The position numbers and the translations under genes are program-made. Of a stretch of 64,000 bases of DNA, positions 35,077 to 43,993 are shown in pieces; position 1 is the first letter of the stretch, and each line of letters starts with the position of its first letter. A model generated the notes under the pieces. That model was not told the origin of the DNA. It saw nothing but the letters and a program-made list of their open reading frames with translations, and searched no databases. Origin of the DNA: Zhouia spongiae. GTDB taxonomy: Bacteria > Bacteroidota > Bacteroidia > Flavobacteriales > Flavobacteriaceae. The stretch lies in NCBI RefSeq assembly GCF_022760175.1, contig NZ_CP094326.1, forward strand, positions 3,976,483 through 4,040,482. Reading direction: 5' to 3'.

Positions 35077-35217
35077 CTAACCATACAACTCAACCCAATA
35101 ATATAAAGTCTTTCTGTCAAGGTTAAACTCTTTGGCAATTGCCTGCAAGCTCTTCCCGTTTTTATTTTCTTTGACTATTGTTAATATTTCTTCTTTGGTG
35201 TATGTTTTCTTTTTCAT
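35077..35217 (-). CDS. Very small helix-turn-helix protein (46 aa)
   Basis: Translation gives a protein starting MKKKTYTKEEILTIVKEN and ending RKTLYYWVELYG. The segment LQAIAKEFNLDRKTLYYW is a clear helix-turn-helix of the Fis/transposase-N or homeodomain-like kind. Proteins this short are usually fragments of transposases or resolvases, but no partner gene or inverted repeats are seen. The frame is intact from an ATG in a reasonable context. It could bind DNA alone, or be a remnant. Confidence 0.55.
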   Translation of the reverse strand: MKKKTYTKEEILTIVKENKNGKSLQAIAKEFNLDRKTLYYWVELYG

Positions 35218-35397
35218 TTGTTTTGCTTGGCTGTAAAATATTTTCATTTTTAGCAGAAAAACAACCGGGGCCTATAGTGAATATGAAGAGAAAGTATGCT
35301 CAACAAAAAATATGATTTATAGAACTTTTTAAAACAGAACCCCGGTTTCATGGTAATCAAACAACTGGAATAACTAACCTAAAACTAACCCTTGTAT

Positions 35398-35763
35398 TTA
35401 AAGATTACCAATAACTTTATTTTTTAATACATGATATTTTTCAACTGTTTCCTGATATTTATTTCTTTTTGCCTTATGTTCGTCTTTGTAATATGTATCA
35501 CAATCCATATCCTGACATTCTATCTGTCCTTCCAGAGAGAGCCTGTAATTATATAGCGTACTTATCTCTGTTCCGTTCTCTTGTATATAAACATCGAACG
35601 ACGGTTCCAGATCATGCTCAATGAGGTATTGGCCGGCAATATCTCTTAGGGTTGTTAGTTCTTTCGCTATATGTTCTAAATGTTCAATCCATGATGAAAC
35701 TTCAATAAAGTCCTTTTTAAGGATTTGCATTTCTACTGAATCGTGTTCATAAAAGGTGCTCAT
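35398..35763 (-). CDS. Unknown helical protein (121 aa)
   Basis: I do not recognise this protein. It is 121 residues with no signal peptide or membrane span. It is predicted helical, with a cysteine pair in QIECQDMDCDTYY. The start lies 4 bases after the stop of the GreA/GreB-fold gene on the same strand, so the two are almost certainly co-transcribed and perhaps functionally linked. Heptad-like stretches (IEHLEHIAKELTTLRDIAGQYL) suggest coiled-coil dimerisation. Confidence 0.65.
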   Translation of the reverse strand: MSTFYEHDSVEMQILKKDFIEVSSWIEHLEHIAKELTTLRDIAGQYLIEHDLEPSFDVYIQENGTEISTLYNYRLSLEGQIECQDMDCDTYYKDEHKAKRNKYQETVEKYHVLKNKVIGNL

Positions 35764-35767
35764 TGCA

Positions 35768-36187
35768 TTATAATATTATATTGGCATCAATAAAACCTGA
35801 CGGCTGCTTAACTTCTGTAATTTTAATTTGCTTGGGGCCTCCTGGAAGTTCCCACTCAATAATATCTCCTTTGGCATATCCCATTACAGCTGCTCCCATA
35901 GGGGTTAGAATTGAAACCTTATCAGCTTTAAAATCACCGTCTGAAGGCATCACTAAAGTAAATTGCTTTTGCCAGTTTTCACCCGATTCAATGGTGATTA
36001 AAGAGTTCAGGCGTATGACGTCATTAGGCATAAATTCCTCGCTGTACACTAAAGCTGTTGTCAGTTCGCTTTTAAGCCTGTATATTGATTTACTCCTGGA
36101 GTCTTCATTAAAATAGCCGACTGTATTTAAAAGTCGCTTTAAAATGACGAACTCTTTTTTTTCTATTACAATTCCCTCATATTTCAT
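35768..36187 (-). CDS. GreA/GreB C-terminal-fold (Rnk-like) protein
   Basis: A 139-residue protein. The C-terminal half is the FKBP-like domain of transcript-cleavage factors GreA/GreB: VSILTPMGAAVMGYAKGDIIEWELPGG is diagnostic. The N-terminal half is short and lacks the long coiled-coil finger that reaches the RNA polymerase active site. It therefore resembles Rnk-type proteins that bind the polymerase secondary channel without stimulating cleavage. In related genomes such genes are often misnamed 3-oxoacyl-ACP synthase. It is co-transcribed with the following unknown gene. Confidence 0.82.
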   Translation of the reverse strand: MKYEGIVIEKKEFVILKRLLNTVGYFNEDSRSKSIYRLKSELTTALVYSEEFMPNDVIRLNSLITIESGENWQKQFTLVMPSDGDFKADKVSILTPMGAAVMGYAKGDIIEWELPGGPKQIKITEVKQPSGFIDANIIL

Positions 36188-36211
36188 ATTTCAGGTGTTT
36201 TTTTATTAACA

Positions 36212-37486
36212 TCAAGGAAAAATCCCTCGTTGAATATATGCTCTTTCTATACGCTCTATGGCGATACCAAATGCAGCATTACGCATGCTTATATTGTGCT
36301 CGCTGGAGGTATTCCATACATTTTCAAAAACAGTTCTTAATTTCTTTTCTAATTTTTCAAGTACTTCATCCAGTAACCACAATTCGCCGTTTCTATTTTG
36401 AAGCCACTCAAAGTAACTCGCTATAACACCTCCTGAGTTACACAAAACATCCGGAATAATCTGCACCCCTTTATTGAGAAGGATTTGTTCTCCTTCAAAA
36501 TTCGTTGGGCCGTTTGCTCCTTCTGCAATTAAGTATGCTTTTATTTTAGTTGCATTTTCTTCTGTAATCTGATTTCCTAAAGCAGCAGGGATACAGATAT
36601 CCGCATTAATTTCAAAAAACTGATCTTTTAAAATTTCAGATGCTTCAGGATAGTTTTTTATACTTCCCTGATTATTTTTAGCATAGTTCAATAACTCTTC
36701 TACACTAATTCCCTCATCGTTTATTACCGTAGCATACGCATCTTGTACTCCAACCAGACGGGCTCCTTCTGCTTCCAGAAAGTACGAAGCCCAGTAACCT
36801 ACATTTCCGAAACCTTGTACTATAAACTTCTTTCCTGACAGATCTACTTTATTTTTTTCTGCCCAAAATTTTATATTGAGAAATACCCCATAACCGGTAG
36901 CTCTGTCTCTTCCTTCCAATCCACCTGACCCCACAGGTTTTCCGGTTACAACATGCTGGTTCTTTGACCTTTCGGAAGGAGCCTTGGTCGACATATAGGT
37001 ATCGGCAATCCAGGCCATGGTCTGTTGGTTCGTATTTACATCCGGTGCAGGAATATCGTGTTCCGGACCAATATTTTCACCCAAAGCATACGTAAATCTT
37101 CTTGTAATTCTTTCTAATTCTGCCTGGGAATATTTTGAAGGATCTATCTGAATTCCACCTTTAGCGCCTCCATAAGGCAGCCCTGCAAGCGATGTTTTCC
37201 AGGTCATCCACATTGCCAGGGCTTTTGCAGCATCGATATCAACCGTCGGGTGATAACGTAAACCTCCTTTATATGGGCCCAGAGCATTATTATGCTGAAC
37301 ACGATATCCTGTAAATATTTCTACTTCCCCATTATCCATTTTAACCGGGAAGCGTATGATCAATTCATTATTAGAAATGCTTAATATTTTTCGAATGTTT
37401 GGGTTTAAATCTATCTGGTCTGCGGCAGTATTGAATTGTTGAATTACATTTTCAAACATACCTTTCTTTTTCTCTTTTGTAACCAT
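36212..37486 (-). CDS. Glutamate dehydrogenase, GudB/RocG type
   Basis: A 424-residue Glu/Leu/Phe/Val dehydrogenase. The glutamate-binding segment GGLRYHPTVDIDAAKALAMW and MTWKTSLAGLPYGGAKGGI are present, with catalytic lysine in GGAKGG. The NAD-binding loop is FIVQGFGNVGYWA. The length and PYGGAKGGI motif place it with the GudB/RocG group rather than the GdhA group. It catalyses oxidative deamination of glutamate to 2-oxoglutarate or the reverse. A sigma-54-type promoter candidate lies about 190 bases upstream, next to an NtrC-type regulator pair. Confidence 0.9.
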   Translation of the reverse strand: MVTKEKKKGMFENVIQQFNTAADQIDLNPNIRKILSISNNELIIRFPVKMDNGEVEIFTGYRVQHNNALGPYKGGLRYHPTVDIDAAKALAMWMTWKTSLAGLPYGGAKGGIQIDPSKYSQAELERITRRFTYALGENIGPEHDIPAPDVNTNQQTMAWIADTYMSTKAPSERSKNQHVVTGKPVGSGGLEGRDRATGYGVFLNIKFWAEKNKVDLSGKKFIVQGFGNVGYWASYFLEAEGARLVGVQDAYATVINDEGISVEELLNYAKNNQGSIKNYPEASEILKDQFFEINADICIPAALGNQITEENATKIKAYLIAEGANGPTNFEGEQILLNKGVQIIPDVLCNSGGVIASYFEWLQNRNGELWLLDEVLEKLEKKLRTVFENVWNTSSEHNISMRNAAFGIAIERIERAYIQRGIFP

Positions 37487-37553
37487 TACTGAAATTTTTG
37501 TTCTGTTGTGTGTGTTATGTTTGTTTTAATTTATTTCTTCTGTACTAAACTCA

Positions 37554-37622
37554 CTGCACGACCATATCATATCCGCTCCATTATGGAATACACAATGTGA
37601 TAAATTGATACAAGTCGTGCAG
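37554..37622 (-). promoter_or_regulatory. Long-range inverted repeat in the glutamate dehydrogenase leader
   Basis: CTGCACGAC (37554-37562) and GTCGTGCAG (37614-37622) are perfect 9-bp complements separated by 51 bases. Between them lies an inner palindrome TCCATNATGGA near 37577-37587. The region lies between the sigma-54 promoter candidate and the start codon, so it would be in the mRNA leader. It may form an RNA structure, or the arms may be paired regulator sites: TGCAC/GTGCA echoes NtrC half-sites. Confidence 0.5.
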
Positions 37623-37672
37623 ATATTTACCTTTTTTTTCATGGCTTGTTCCTAATAAGTTTACCATACTAA

Positions 37673-37688
37673 GGCAATCCATGTGCCA
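37673..37688 (-). promoter_or_regulatory. Candidate sigma-54 (-24/-12) promoter for glutamate dehydrogenase
   Basis: On the minus strand the sequence TGGCACATGGATTGCC fits TGGCACR-N4-TTGCN with the required spacing between the GG and GC doublets. Transcription would start about 12 bases downstream, near 37662, leaving a leader of about 175 bases. A sigma-54-activating NtrC-type regulator is encoded just upstream on the same strand. Confidence 0.65.
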
Positions 37689-37768
37689 TAGAATTCAAGC
37701 GTCTAAGAAAAAATATTTAAAAAACTGAATAACAACACATTACATCGACCTATAAAATATATCCGTAG

Positions 37769-37821
37769 AATAATACCGGGGAAAATATCCCCGGACGGGG
37801 AGATATTCACCGGTATTATTA
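37769..37821 (-). terminator. Nested hairpins at the end of the response-regulator gene
   Basis: Two alternative stems share bases: AATAATACCGG with CCGGTATTATT (37769-37779 / 37810-37820), and CCGGGGA with TCCCCGG (37776-37782 / 37788-37794). They begin at the stop codon of the response regulator. The inner stem followed by TATTATT is terminator-like on the minus strand. Confidence 0.55.
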
Positions 37822-39141
37822 TTGAATTTTTTGCCTTAAGGTCTTTCGGTCAATTTGAAGAATCTCGGCTGCTTTTGTCTTATTGTTACCTACGGCAGCC
37901 AATACTTTCAGGATATAGGCCTTTTCCATCTCTTTGAGCGGTTTCAGGGCATTATCTGTAAAGTCTATTTTGTATTTAATATTATCGGGAAGGTCTTTAA
38001 CTTCAATCGTCTTATCGCACATAATAATGGCGCGTTGTACAACGTTTTCCAGCTCCCGGATATTGCCGGGCCAATCATACCGTTCGAGGATAACCAAAGC
38101 TTCTTTTGTTACCGGAGTAATCCGGTCCTTATACTCCGGTCCGTACTTTTTAATGAACTTATCCACCAGCAACGGAATATCGGCTTTACGATCGCGCAGA
38201 GGAGGTACGTTTATCTGTACAACCGTCAGTCGGTAGTATAGGTCTTCCCGAAACTGTTTCTTTGCAATAAGTTCTTTTAAGTCGCTATTGGTGGCTGCAA
38301 TGATTCTCAGATCTACCTTTTCTACCTTCTGTGAACCTATCCTTGTTATCTCTTTTTCCTGTAATGCACGCAACAACCTCGATTGCACTGCCAGAGAAGC
38401 ATTCCCTATTTCATCCAGAAAAATCGTTCCGTGATTCGCTGCCTGAAAAAATCCTTGCCTGTTCTCGTTTGCTCCTGTAAAAGCTCCTTTTACATAACCA
38501 AACAGCTCTGATTCTAAAAGATTCTCTGGTATAGCCCCGCAATTCACAGCTATAAATGGCGATCTTGAGAATTTACCGGTATAGTGAATGGCTCTTGCCA
38601 CCAACTCCTTACCGGTACCACTCTCTCCGTTCACAAAAATCGTGGCTTTATTATCCTTCACCCTGCTGATAATTTCGATCACCTCTTGTATCTCCGGCGA
38701 ATTACCAATTAATTCACCATAGGCTGTATGACTGGTCTGTTGATTCGCAGTGCTTTTTTTGGACTTCTTACTTCCTTTAAACGATTTTAAAACGGCCTGT
38801 CTCAGCTCTTCATGCGTAAAAGGTTTTACCAAATAATCTATGGCTCCGGACTTAATGACATCCAGCGCATCACTTACAGACGGGTATCCGGAAACAACCA
38901 AAATCGGAATTAACGGGTAGTGTTCAGAAACATACTTAACCAGTTCGTGGCCGTCAATTCCCGGCATTTTAAGATCGGTTATTAACAAATCGATATCGGT
39001 TTCTCTTAAAATAGCTACGGCTTCCTTTACAGAAATAGCCTTGTAAGTATGATAATGGAGTGACTGTAAATGTCTTTGTAACATTTCCAGGATATTTATA
39101 TCATCGTCAACTACAAGTATATTTTCTTTTTGTAAACTCAT
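37819..39141 (-). CDS. NtrC-family sigma-54-dependent response regulator
   Basis: A 440-residue protein. The receiver domain is at residues 1-120, with phosphoacceptor Asp56 in LLITDLKMPG. The AAA+ domain spans about 143-375, with Walker A GESGTGKE at 172-179 and the sigma-54-contacting GAFTGA loop at 219-224. A C-terminal Fis-type helix-turn-helix ends it (NNKTKAAEILQIDRKTLRQ). It activates promoters recognised by RNA polymerase-sigma-54. Its partner kinase gene overlaps by 4 bases. The nearest sigma-54 promoter candidate is that of the adjacent glutamate dehydrogenase gene, a plausible target. Confidence 0.95.
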   Translation of the reverse strand: MSLQKENILVVDDDINILEMLQRHLQSLHYHTYKAISVKEAVAILRETDIDLLITDLKMPGIDGHELVKYVSEHYPLIPILVVSGYPSVSDALDVIKSGAIDYLVKPFTHEELRQAVLKSFKGSKKSKKSTANQQTSHTAYGELIGNSPEIQEVIEIISRVKDNKATIFVNGESGTGKELVARAIHYTGKFSRSPFIAVNCGAIPENLLESELFGYVKGAFTGANENRQGFFQAANHGTIFLDEIGNASLAVQSRLLRALQEKEITRIGSQKVEKVDLRIIAATNSDLKELIAKKQFREDLYYRLTVVQINVPPLRDRKADIPLLVDKFIKKYGPEYKDRITPVTKEALVILERYDWPGNIRELENVVQRAIIMCDKTIEVKDLPDNIKYKIDFTDNALKPLKEMEKAYILKVLAAVGNNKTKAAEILQIDRKTLRQKIQ

Positions 39142-40232
39142 GGATTCAGTTTTGGGAAATCTACAATAAATACAGTGCCTTTTGGCTGATTGGGCTGGTG
39201 TTTGATAATTCCTTTATGACTTTTTATAATGCCATGAACAACGCTAAGTCCCAGTCCGGAACCTTCACCGACAGGCTTGGTGGTATAAAACGGATCGAAA
39301 ATCTTATCTGCTTCTTCATTTATTCCCGATCCTTCATCACTGATCCTAAGCTGGACCTTCTCTGCCTGATTGTCTAAGATAATCTCTATCAATCCGTCCT
39401 TTGGTGAAAAATATATAGCATTCAATACCAGGTTAAAAACCACCTGGGTAAGCTGGATCGTATCGACTTTCAGGTCTATTTTCTCGTTATTGGCATGAAA
39501 CTTATAATTAATGTGGTTCTTTACAAAAACCGGTTTCAATAGCTCTATGGCCTCCTTTACTACCGGTACTATATTAACTTGTTTCATCTCCTGGGGCATC
39601 TCACATGCAAAAAACATGAGCTTTTTTACGACTTCTCTTGAAAAGATGGTACTGTTGATGATCTTGTCCAGGTCTGAAATCACCTCTGGTTGACTGCCCA
39701 GCCTTGATCTCAGCAATTCTGAATACCCCAGAATATTGGCCAGCGGCGTATTGAGTTCGTGGGCTATTCCCGCTGTTATCTCTCCCAGAATCGTCAATCG
39801 GTCGTTACGCTCTATTTGTCGTTGAATACGTTGCTCATTTTCTTTAATCTGCTTTCTCTCCAGTACATTTCCGATCTCGATCCCTATATTTTGAAGCAAC
39901 TGTTCTTCCTCTGCCAGAAAATCATCGACACTGTGCCGGTCAGGGGGATAAAAAACAGTTATAGAACCTTCTTCCCGATTAAATACCTTAATGGGTTTCT
40001 TTTGAAATACGGAAGAAGGTTGAAACCCTTCGGTATTTATACAAAATTGTGCTGTTTTTATTTCTACACTTGCTTCTTTCGGATATCTCCATGCTTTTTT
40101 AACACAAAAACTTATCGATTTAAGGGAAGATTCAATGTCGCTGTAGTTTGCATTGGCAACAATAGAGGTTACCTCGTATAAACAGGTTAATTCTTTAATA
40201 CGCTCTTTTAGTTTTTCCTCGATAGAAGTCAT
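39138..40232 (-). CDS. Sensor histidine kinase paired with the NtrC-type regulator
   Basis: A 364-residue soluble kinase. The N-terminal 120 residues form a GAF-like sensor (VTSIVANANYSDIE), with no membrane helix. The dimerisation/phosphoacceptor helix holds His158 in GIAHELNTPLANILGYSELL. The ATPase domain has N (FNLVLNAI), G1 (ISDEGSGI) and G2 (GSGLGLSVV) boxes. The missing membrane span suggests it senses a cytoplasmic signal, as NtrB does. It overlaps the regulator gene by 4 bases (translational coupling). Confidence 0.92.
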   Translation of the reverse strand: MTSIEEKLKERIKELTCLYEVTSIVANANYSDIESSLKSISFCVKKAWRYPKEASVEIKTAQFCINTEGFQPSSVFQKKPIKVFNREEGSITVFYPPDRHSVDDFLAEEEQLLQNIGIEIGNVLERKQIKENEQRIQRQIERNDRLTILGEITAGIAHELNTPLANILGYSELLRSRLGSQPEVISDLDKIINSTIFSREVVKKLMFFACEMPQEMKQVNIVPVVKEAIELLKPVFVKNHINYKFHANNEKIDLKVDTIQLTQVVFNLVLNAIYFSPKDGLIEIILDNQAEKVQLRISDEGSGINEEADKIFDPFYTTKPVGEGSGLGLSVVHGIIKSHKGIIKHQPNQPKGTVFIVDFPKLNP

Positions 40233-40339
40233 TTCTGTTACAATATCTTCTTACAAATATACATGTTATTTAACCTGGAATATCAACAGCTGTTATCAAA
40301 AGTGCTGTCATTGCTTTTCTTTCCTTTCCATCTTTTTCC

Positions 40340-43300
40340 TTAAAACCCGAAACCCAATGTAAAGGCTACCCGTATACCATCTGACGAATCAAAAACCCCC
40401 AGGTTTGCAGAGATCATTTCTGTGGCATTAACAAACAATCCTCCTCCGTACGAATGCTGCCATTTTTTAGATTCATCTCCGGTAAACCATACCCTTCCAT
40501 AGTCAAACGCTCCATATAAACCCAAGCGTATAGGTATAAAACCGGTTTTGACCCTGTTAAAACTATAACGTAAGTCCGTATTCTGGTAAACGGCACTTTT
40601 CCCTGTAAAACGTTGATTTCTATAACCTCTTAGACCGTCTGTCCCTCCTATTGACGCTGCTTGATAAAATTCAAAATCATCTCCAAAATTGAAATGTCCT
40701 TTAAAACGGGTTCCCAGCACCAGTTTTCCGCTATAATCAATTTTATGTACCAGTCCTACATCTGATATTAAATACCCAAAGGAACGATCTCCGGCGTCGA
40801 GGTTCTTCTTGTAACCTGCCTCCAGCAAGAAGTTGATCCCATTGGTCGGGTACGCCCTGTTATCGTAATTTATAAAACTGAACCGGGTATGAAGTCCTGC
40901 AAACTGCACTTCATCGAACACATAATCAGGTAAAACATTATTTTCTGACACGTACCTGTTATCTGTGTCGTGAACTTCGATAGATTCATAACTTCCTCCA
41001 AAAGACAGAACAGCTCCCCGACCTGAATTCCATATCAATTCCGGCTTTAAACGCAGGGTTCTGGTCTTAACCCTGTTGTAATCTAATCCCAGGTCGTCGT
41101 CAGGATTTTCGGTTTCATTACCGTAACCAAAAAAATTCAGGCTAAAATTAGGGCTGTTAAACCGGACCTCCATACCCAGGTTCAATCCTCCTATTATATG
41201 GGCAAATTCACCTGAATAATTTAACTCGTAACCGTTGGTTGCGAAATAGTAAGCGGCTTTAAGCTGGTGCCGGGAAGTAAAAGGGTTTCTTTCAAAACCA
41301 TACGTTGTATATGTATCTGTAAACCCTATCTTAAGTCCATCATCAGGATTGGCCCCTAACAGGGGTGCTACCTGGTTGGTATTTGCTTTTAACTTTTTAT
41401 AATCATAAACATTAACCTCGTAATCGTCGGTAAGATTTATTTTTGCCTTAGTAGCTCCTCCTAGGTTATTCTTTTTTGATTTATAATCATAGATTATAAT
41501 ATTTCTACCATTTTCCACCTTGTAATCATCATTATTCTGTCCGCCAATCAACCTTATCTTTATGTGCCTGCTTTTACCTGTTACGACAAAGGTATCATCA
41601 TCATCCAGCCCATAGATCCACAATTCCCTGGTTTCTCCGGGCTTATACACATTATGATGAAATCTATCTTTAACCGTATCGTCTTTTTTTCTATAGACAT
41701 TAACCTCAACAGTTCCGTCCGGCTTTGCATCTACCTGAATATGATCGTCTTTATTTGTTGCCGTAACAACTCCATATTTACTCGTTAACTTATAATAGCG
41801 ATCGGCTATTTTCTGTAAATTGGCCCGGCGTTGTTTTAATATATACTTGATCTCGGAAACAGTTTCATCCTGAACTTCATCAGGCATCTGAGCCATCGCC
41901 CGGTCAATTACCTCATCCGTAACCCGCTCCTGTATATGTTTTACTTCCGCATCCCAGTCTTTTTTATTAAGAACGGTCAAAAATGCCATGTCAAGTGGGT
42001 ATGGTTCTACATTAATTCCTTTTACATCTTTAAGATCAGGCGAATATTTACGTAACAAACCGGCCGCAGGAATTAAATTTACAGCAGTTCCCAACATAAA
42101 CCCGTCAGACATTCTTGAAAAAGCCTGATCCCTGTCTCGTGGTAATGGCCTATATACTTTTTTCCCGTTTTCCTTAAATTCCATCCATCGCCATTGGTCG
42201 TGATGCCTGTCCCAATCTCCTATCAACATATCAAACAAACGAGCCCTGATATAGTTTTCCTGATCTATTATTACATCTTCATCGGAATGGATTTCTTCAA
42301 TTACATCCATCGTACTGATAATATCTCCTGTAAAGTTATTCCCTGCCAGTTCCTTATGTCCTTTCGAAGCATGTTCTTCCAGTAAATACAATTCATCTCC
42401 AAATTCTGAATTGAATTGTTGCAACGCAGATTGTTTTGGAATATAAAATAACGATGGATTTAAATGGTATACACCCGCAGCATCTGATAATGTAGCAATC
42501 GTTAAAGGGGCATAAGGGTGAGAGCCTGTGAAAACATGCTCTATTAACCGTTGGGTGCCTGTGTTTTCATATTGACCTTTCAAATAGTTGTCGGTAAAAA
42601 CAGCTGCCTGTATATATTGTGTGGCACTTTTTCGTACCGCCCTCATGACATATTGTTTTCCCTCCGGATTGATTAATCTAAGTGACCTGGACTGTGTTCC
42701 TCCTCCTTTTCTAACCGGTTTAAGCCCACCAAACAACGTATCGAGATTTACTGTTTTAGCTTTTACAGGAGTGCTGAAATACTTAGTAAAGCGCTCTCCC
42801 CAAAAAAACTTAAAAAGTTCAGACCTTGAAATCTTTTCCTCCTTATAAACGGAAGCAAGTACAGAATCAGCAAACCGATTTTTATACTCAAAATGAGATT
42901 TGGTTTTTGGTAAAACTAAATCTTTGCTGAACACTACTTTACTTGTAGCCCCGTCTATAAACTGTAAATCAACTTTTCCGCTTTCATATATTTTCAATAT
43001 CCCATAACCATTTGCAGGATATCCAAAATCACCATTACTTCTATGTCGAACGGCCGTACTTTTTGATCCCGAACCACTTATTACCTGTTTTAAATTATCT
43101 GCTTCTATGTATTGCAAGCTATGTTCATGTCCTGAAATAAAAATGACATTTTCATTATGCTGGGCAGCAGTAATCAGTTTTTTACGTAAATCGTTATAAA
43201 ACCAGTTGGATATATCGGCATTAACGACTCCTGTGGTTGTTCGCAAAATATTTTTTAAAGTTCCTATTACAGGCAGAGGCTTAAAATGTTCTTTTAATGA

Positions 43301-43993
43301 ATAACTCCCACCGTGCGGTCCGTTAGTAAACATCGGGTGATGAATAGCTACCAATGTAGTTTTTCCTCTTGCTTTCTTTATTTCACTCGTAAATTCATCC
43401 AGAAAATGATCTTTTGTTTTTATTTCGCAATCATCATTAATGGTAGGATGATTGTTCCAGTTTGTGATATACCAATGTGAATCAACCAAAAGAAGTACAG
43501 TATTGTCGTCTATATTAACCTTTTCTATGGGGCAACCATTCTCTGGTAAAAATGAATCCTTTCCTAATTGTTGTTCAACGAACTCTTCCTGTCTTTTGAG
43601 GCCCTTAACCCCATTATACCAGTCGTGATTACCCGGAATAAAATATGAATCACCTTTAAACTTCCGAGCTACTTCAATTTGTAATTGCAATGCCAGTTCT
43701 GCATTCTTTCTTCCGGGATCATTCTCATCAGGAAGTCCGCTAGGATAAATATTGTCGCCCAGGAATAAGAGCACATCACTTTTATTTGCCCCGCCCAGTC
43801 TCCCTTCCAGTACCTTTAATGCCTTTGGAGCCATACCGCCTTCAGGATAGCCCGCATCTCCGATAAGATAAAAAGTACGAACAACCTTATCTGTTGTTTT
43901 GTTTTCAACATCAATTTCAGGTATTGTTTGAAATGTAGCACAGGAAATAAAAATAAAGAATATAGCAATCCCAAATAAGCGTCTCATACTCAA
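40340..43993 (-). CDS. Metallophosphoesterase / kinase-like / outer-membrane barrel fusion lipoprotein
   Basis: A 1217-residue protein. The signal carries a lipobox Cys18 (FIFISC). Residues 40-345 are a calcineurin-type metallophosphoesterase with motifs LIGDAG (Asp46), FLGDNIYP (Asp80, Asn81), PGNHDW (Asn122, His123), AIHHPMF and SGHEH. Residues 400-720 resemble a protein-kinase-like fold: GKQYVMRAVRK, then GDWDRHHDQW (Asp595) and PLPRDRDQAF (Asp620, Asp622). This recalls the DRHH and metal-binding Asp of Fam20C/HipA-type kinases. Residues from about 830 to the end form a BamA/surface-antigen barrel ending in FTLGFGF. It is probably an outer-membrane enzyme. The metallophosphoesterase and barrel are clear; the kinase-like assignment is inference. 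Confidence 0.85.
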   Translation of the reverse strand: MSMRRLFGIAIFFIFISCATFQTIPEIDVENKTTDKVVRTFYLIGDAGYPEGGMAPKALKVLEGRLGGANKSDVLLFLGDNIYPSGLPDENDPGRKNAELALQLQIEVARKFKGDSYFIPGNHDWYNGVKGLKRQEEFVEQQLGKDSFLPENGCPIEKVNIDDNTVLLLVDSHWYITNWNNHPTINDDCEIKTKDHFLDEFTSEIKKARGKTTLVAIHHPMFTNGPHGGSYSLKEHFKPLPVIGTLKNILRTTTGVVNADISNWFYNDLRKKLITAAQHNENVIFISGHEHSLQYIEADNLKQVISGSGSKSTAVRHRSNGDFGYPANGYGILKIYESGKVDLQFIDGATSKVVFSKDLVLPKTKSHFEYKNRFADSVLASVYKEEKISRSELFKFFWGERFTKYFSTPVKAKTVNLDTLFGGLKPVRKGGGTQSRSLRLINPEGKQYVMRAVRKSATQYIQAAVFTDNYLKGQYENTGTQRLIEHVFTGSHPYAPLTIATLSDAAGVYHLNPSLFYIPKQSALQQFNSEFGDELYLLEEHASKGHKELAGNNFTGDIISTMDVIEEIHSDEDVIIDQENYIRARLFDMLIGDWDRHHDQWRWMEFKENGKKVYRPLPRDRDQAFSRMSDGFMLGTAVNLIPAAGLLRKYSPDLKDVKGINVEPYPLDMAFLTVLNKKDWDAEVKHIQERVTDEVIDRAMAQMPDEVQDETVSEIKYILKQRRANLQKIADRYYKLTSKYGVVTATNKDDHIQVDAKPDGTVEVNVYRKKDDTVKDRFHHNVYKPGETRELWIYGLDDDDTFVVTGKSRHIKIRLIGGQNNDDYKVENGRNIIIYDYKSKKNNLGGATKAKINLTDDYEVNVYDYKKLKANTNQVAPLLGANPDDGLKIGFTDTYTTYGFERNPFTSRHQLKAAYYFATNGYELNYSGEFAHIIGGLNLGMEVRFNSPNFSLNFFGYGNETENPDDDLGLDYNRVKTRTLRLKPELIWNSGRGAVLSFGGSYESIEVHDTDNRYVSENNVLPDYVFDEVQFAGLHTRFSFINYDNRAYPTNGINFLLEAGYKKNLDAGDRSFGYLISDVGLVHKIDYSGKLVLGTRFKGHFNFGDDFEFYQAASIGGTDGLRGYRNQRFTGKSAVYQNTDLRYSFNRVKTGFIPIRLGLYGAFDYGRVWFTGDESKKWQHSYGGGLFVNATEMISANLGVFDSSDGIRVAFTLGFGF

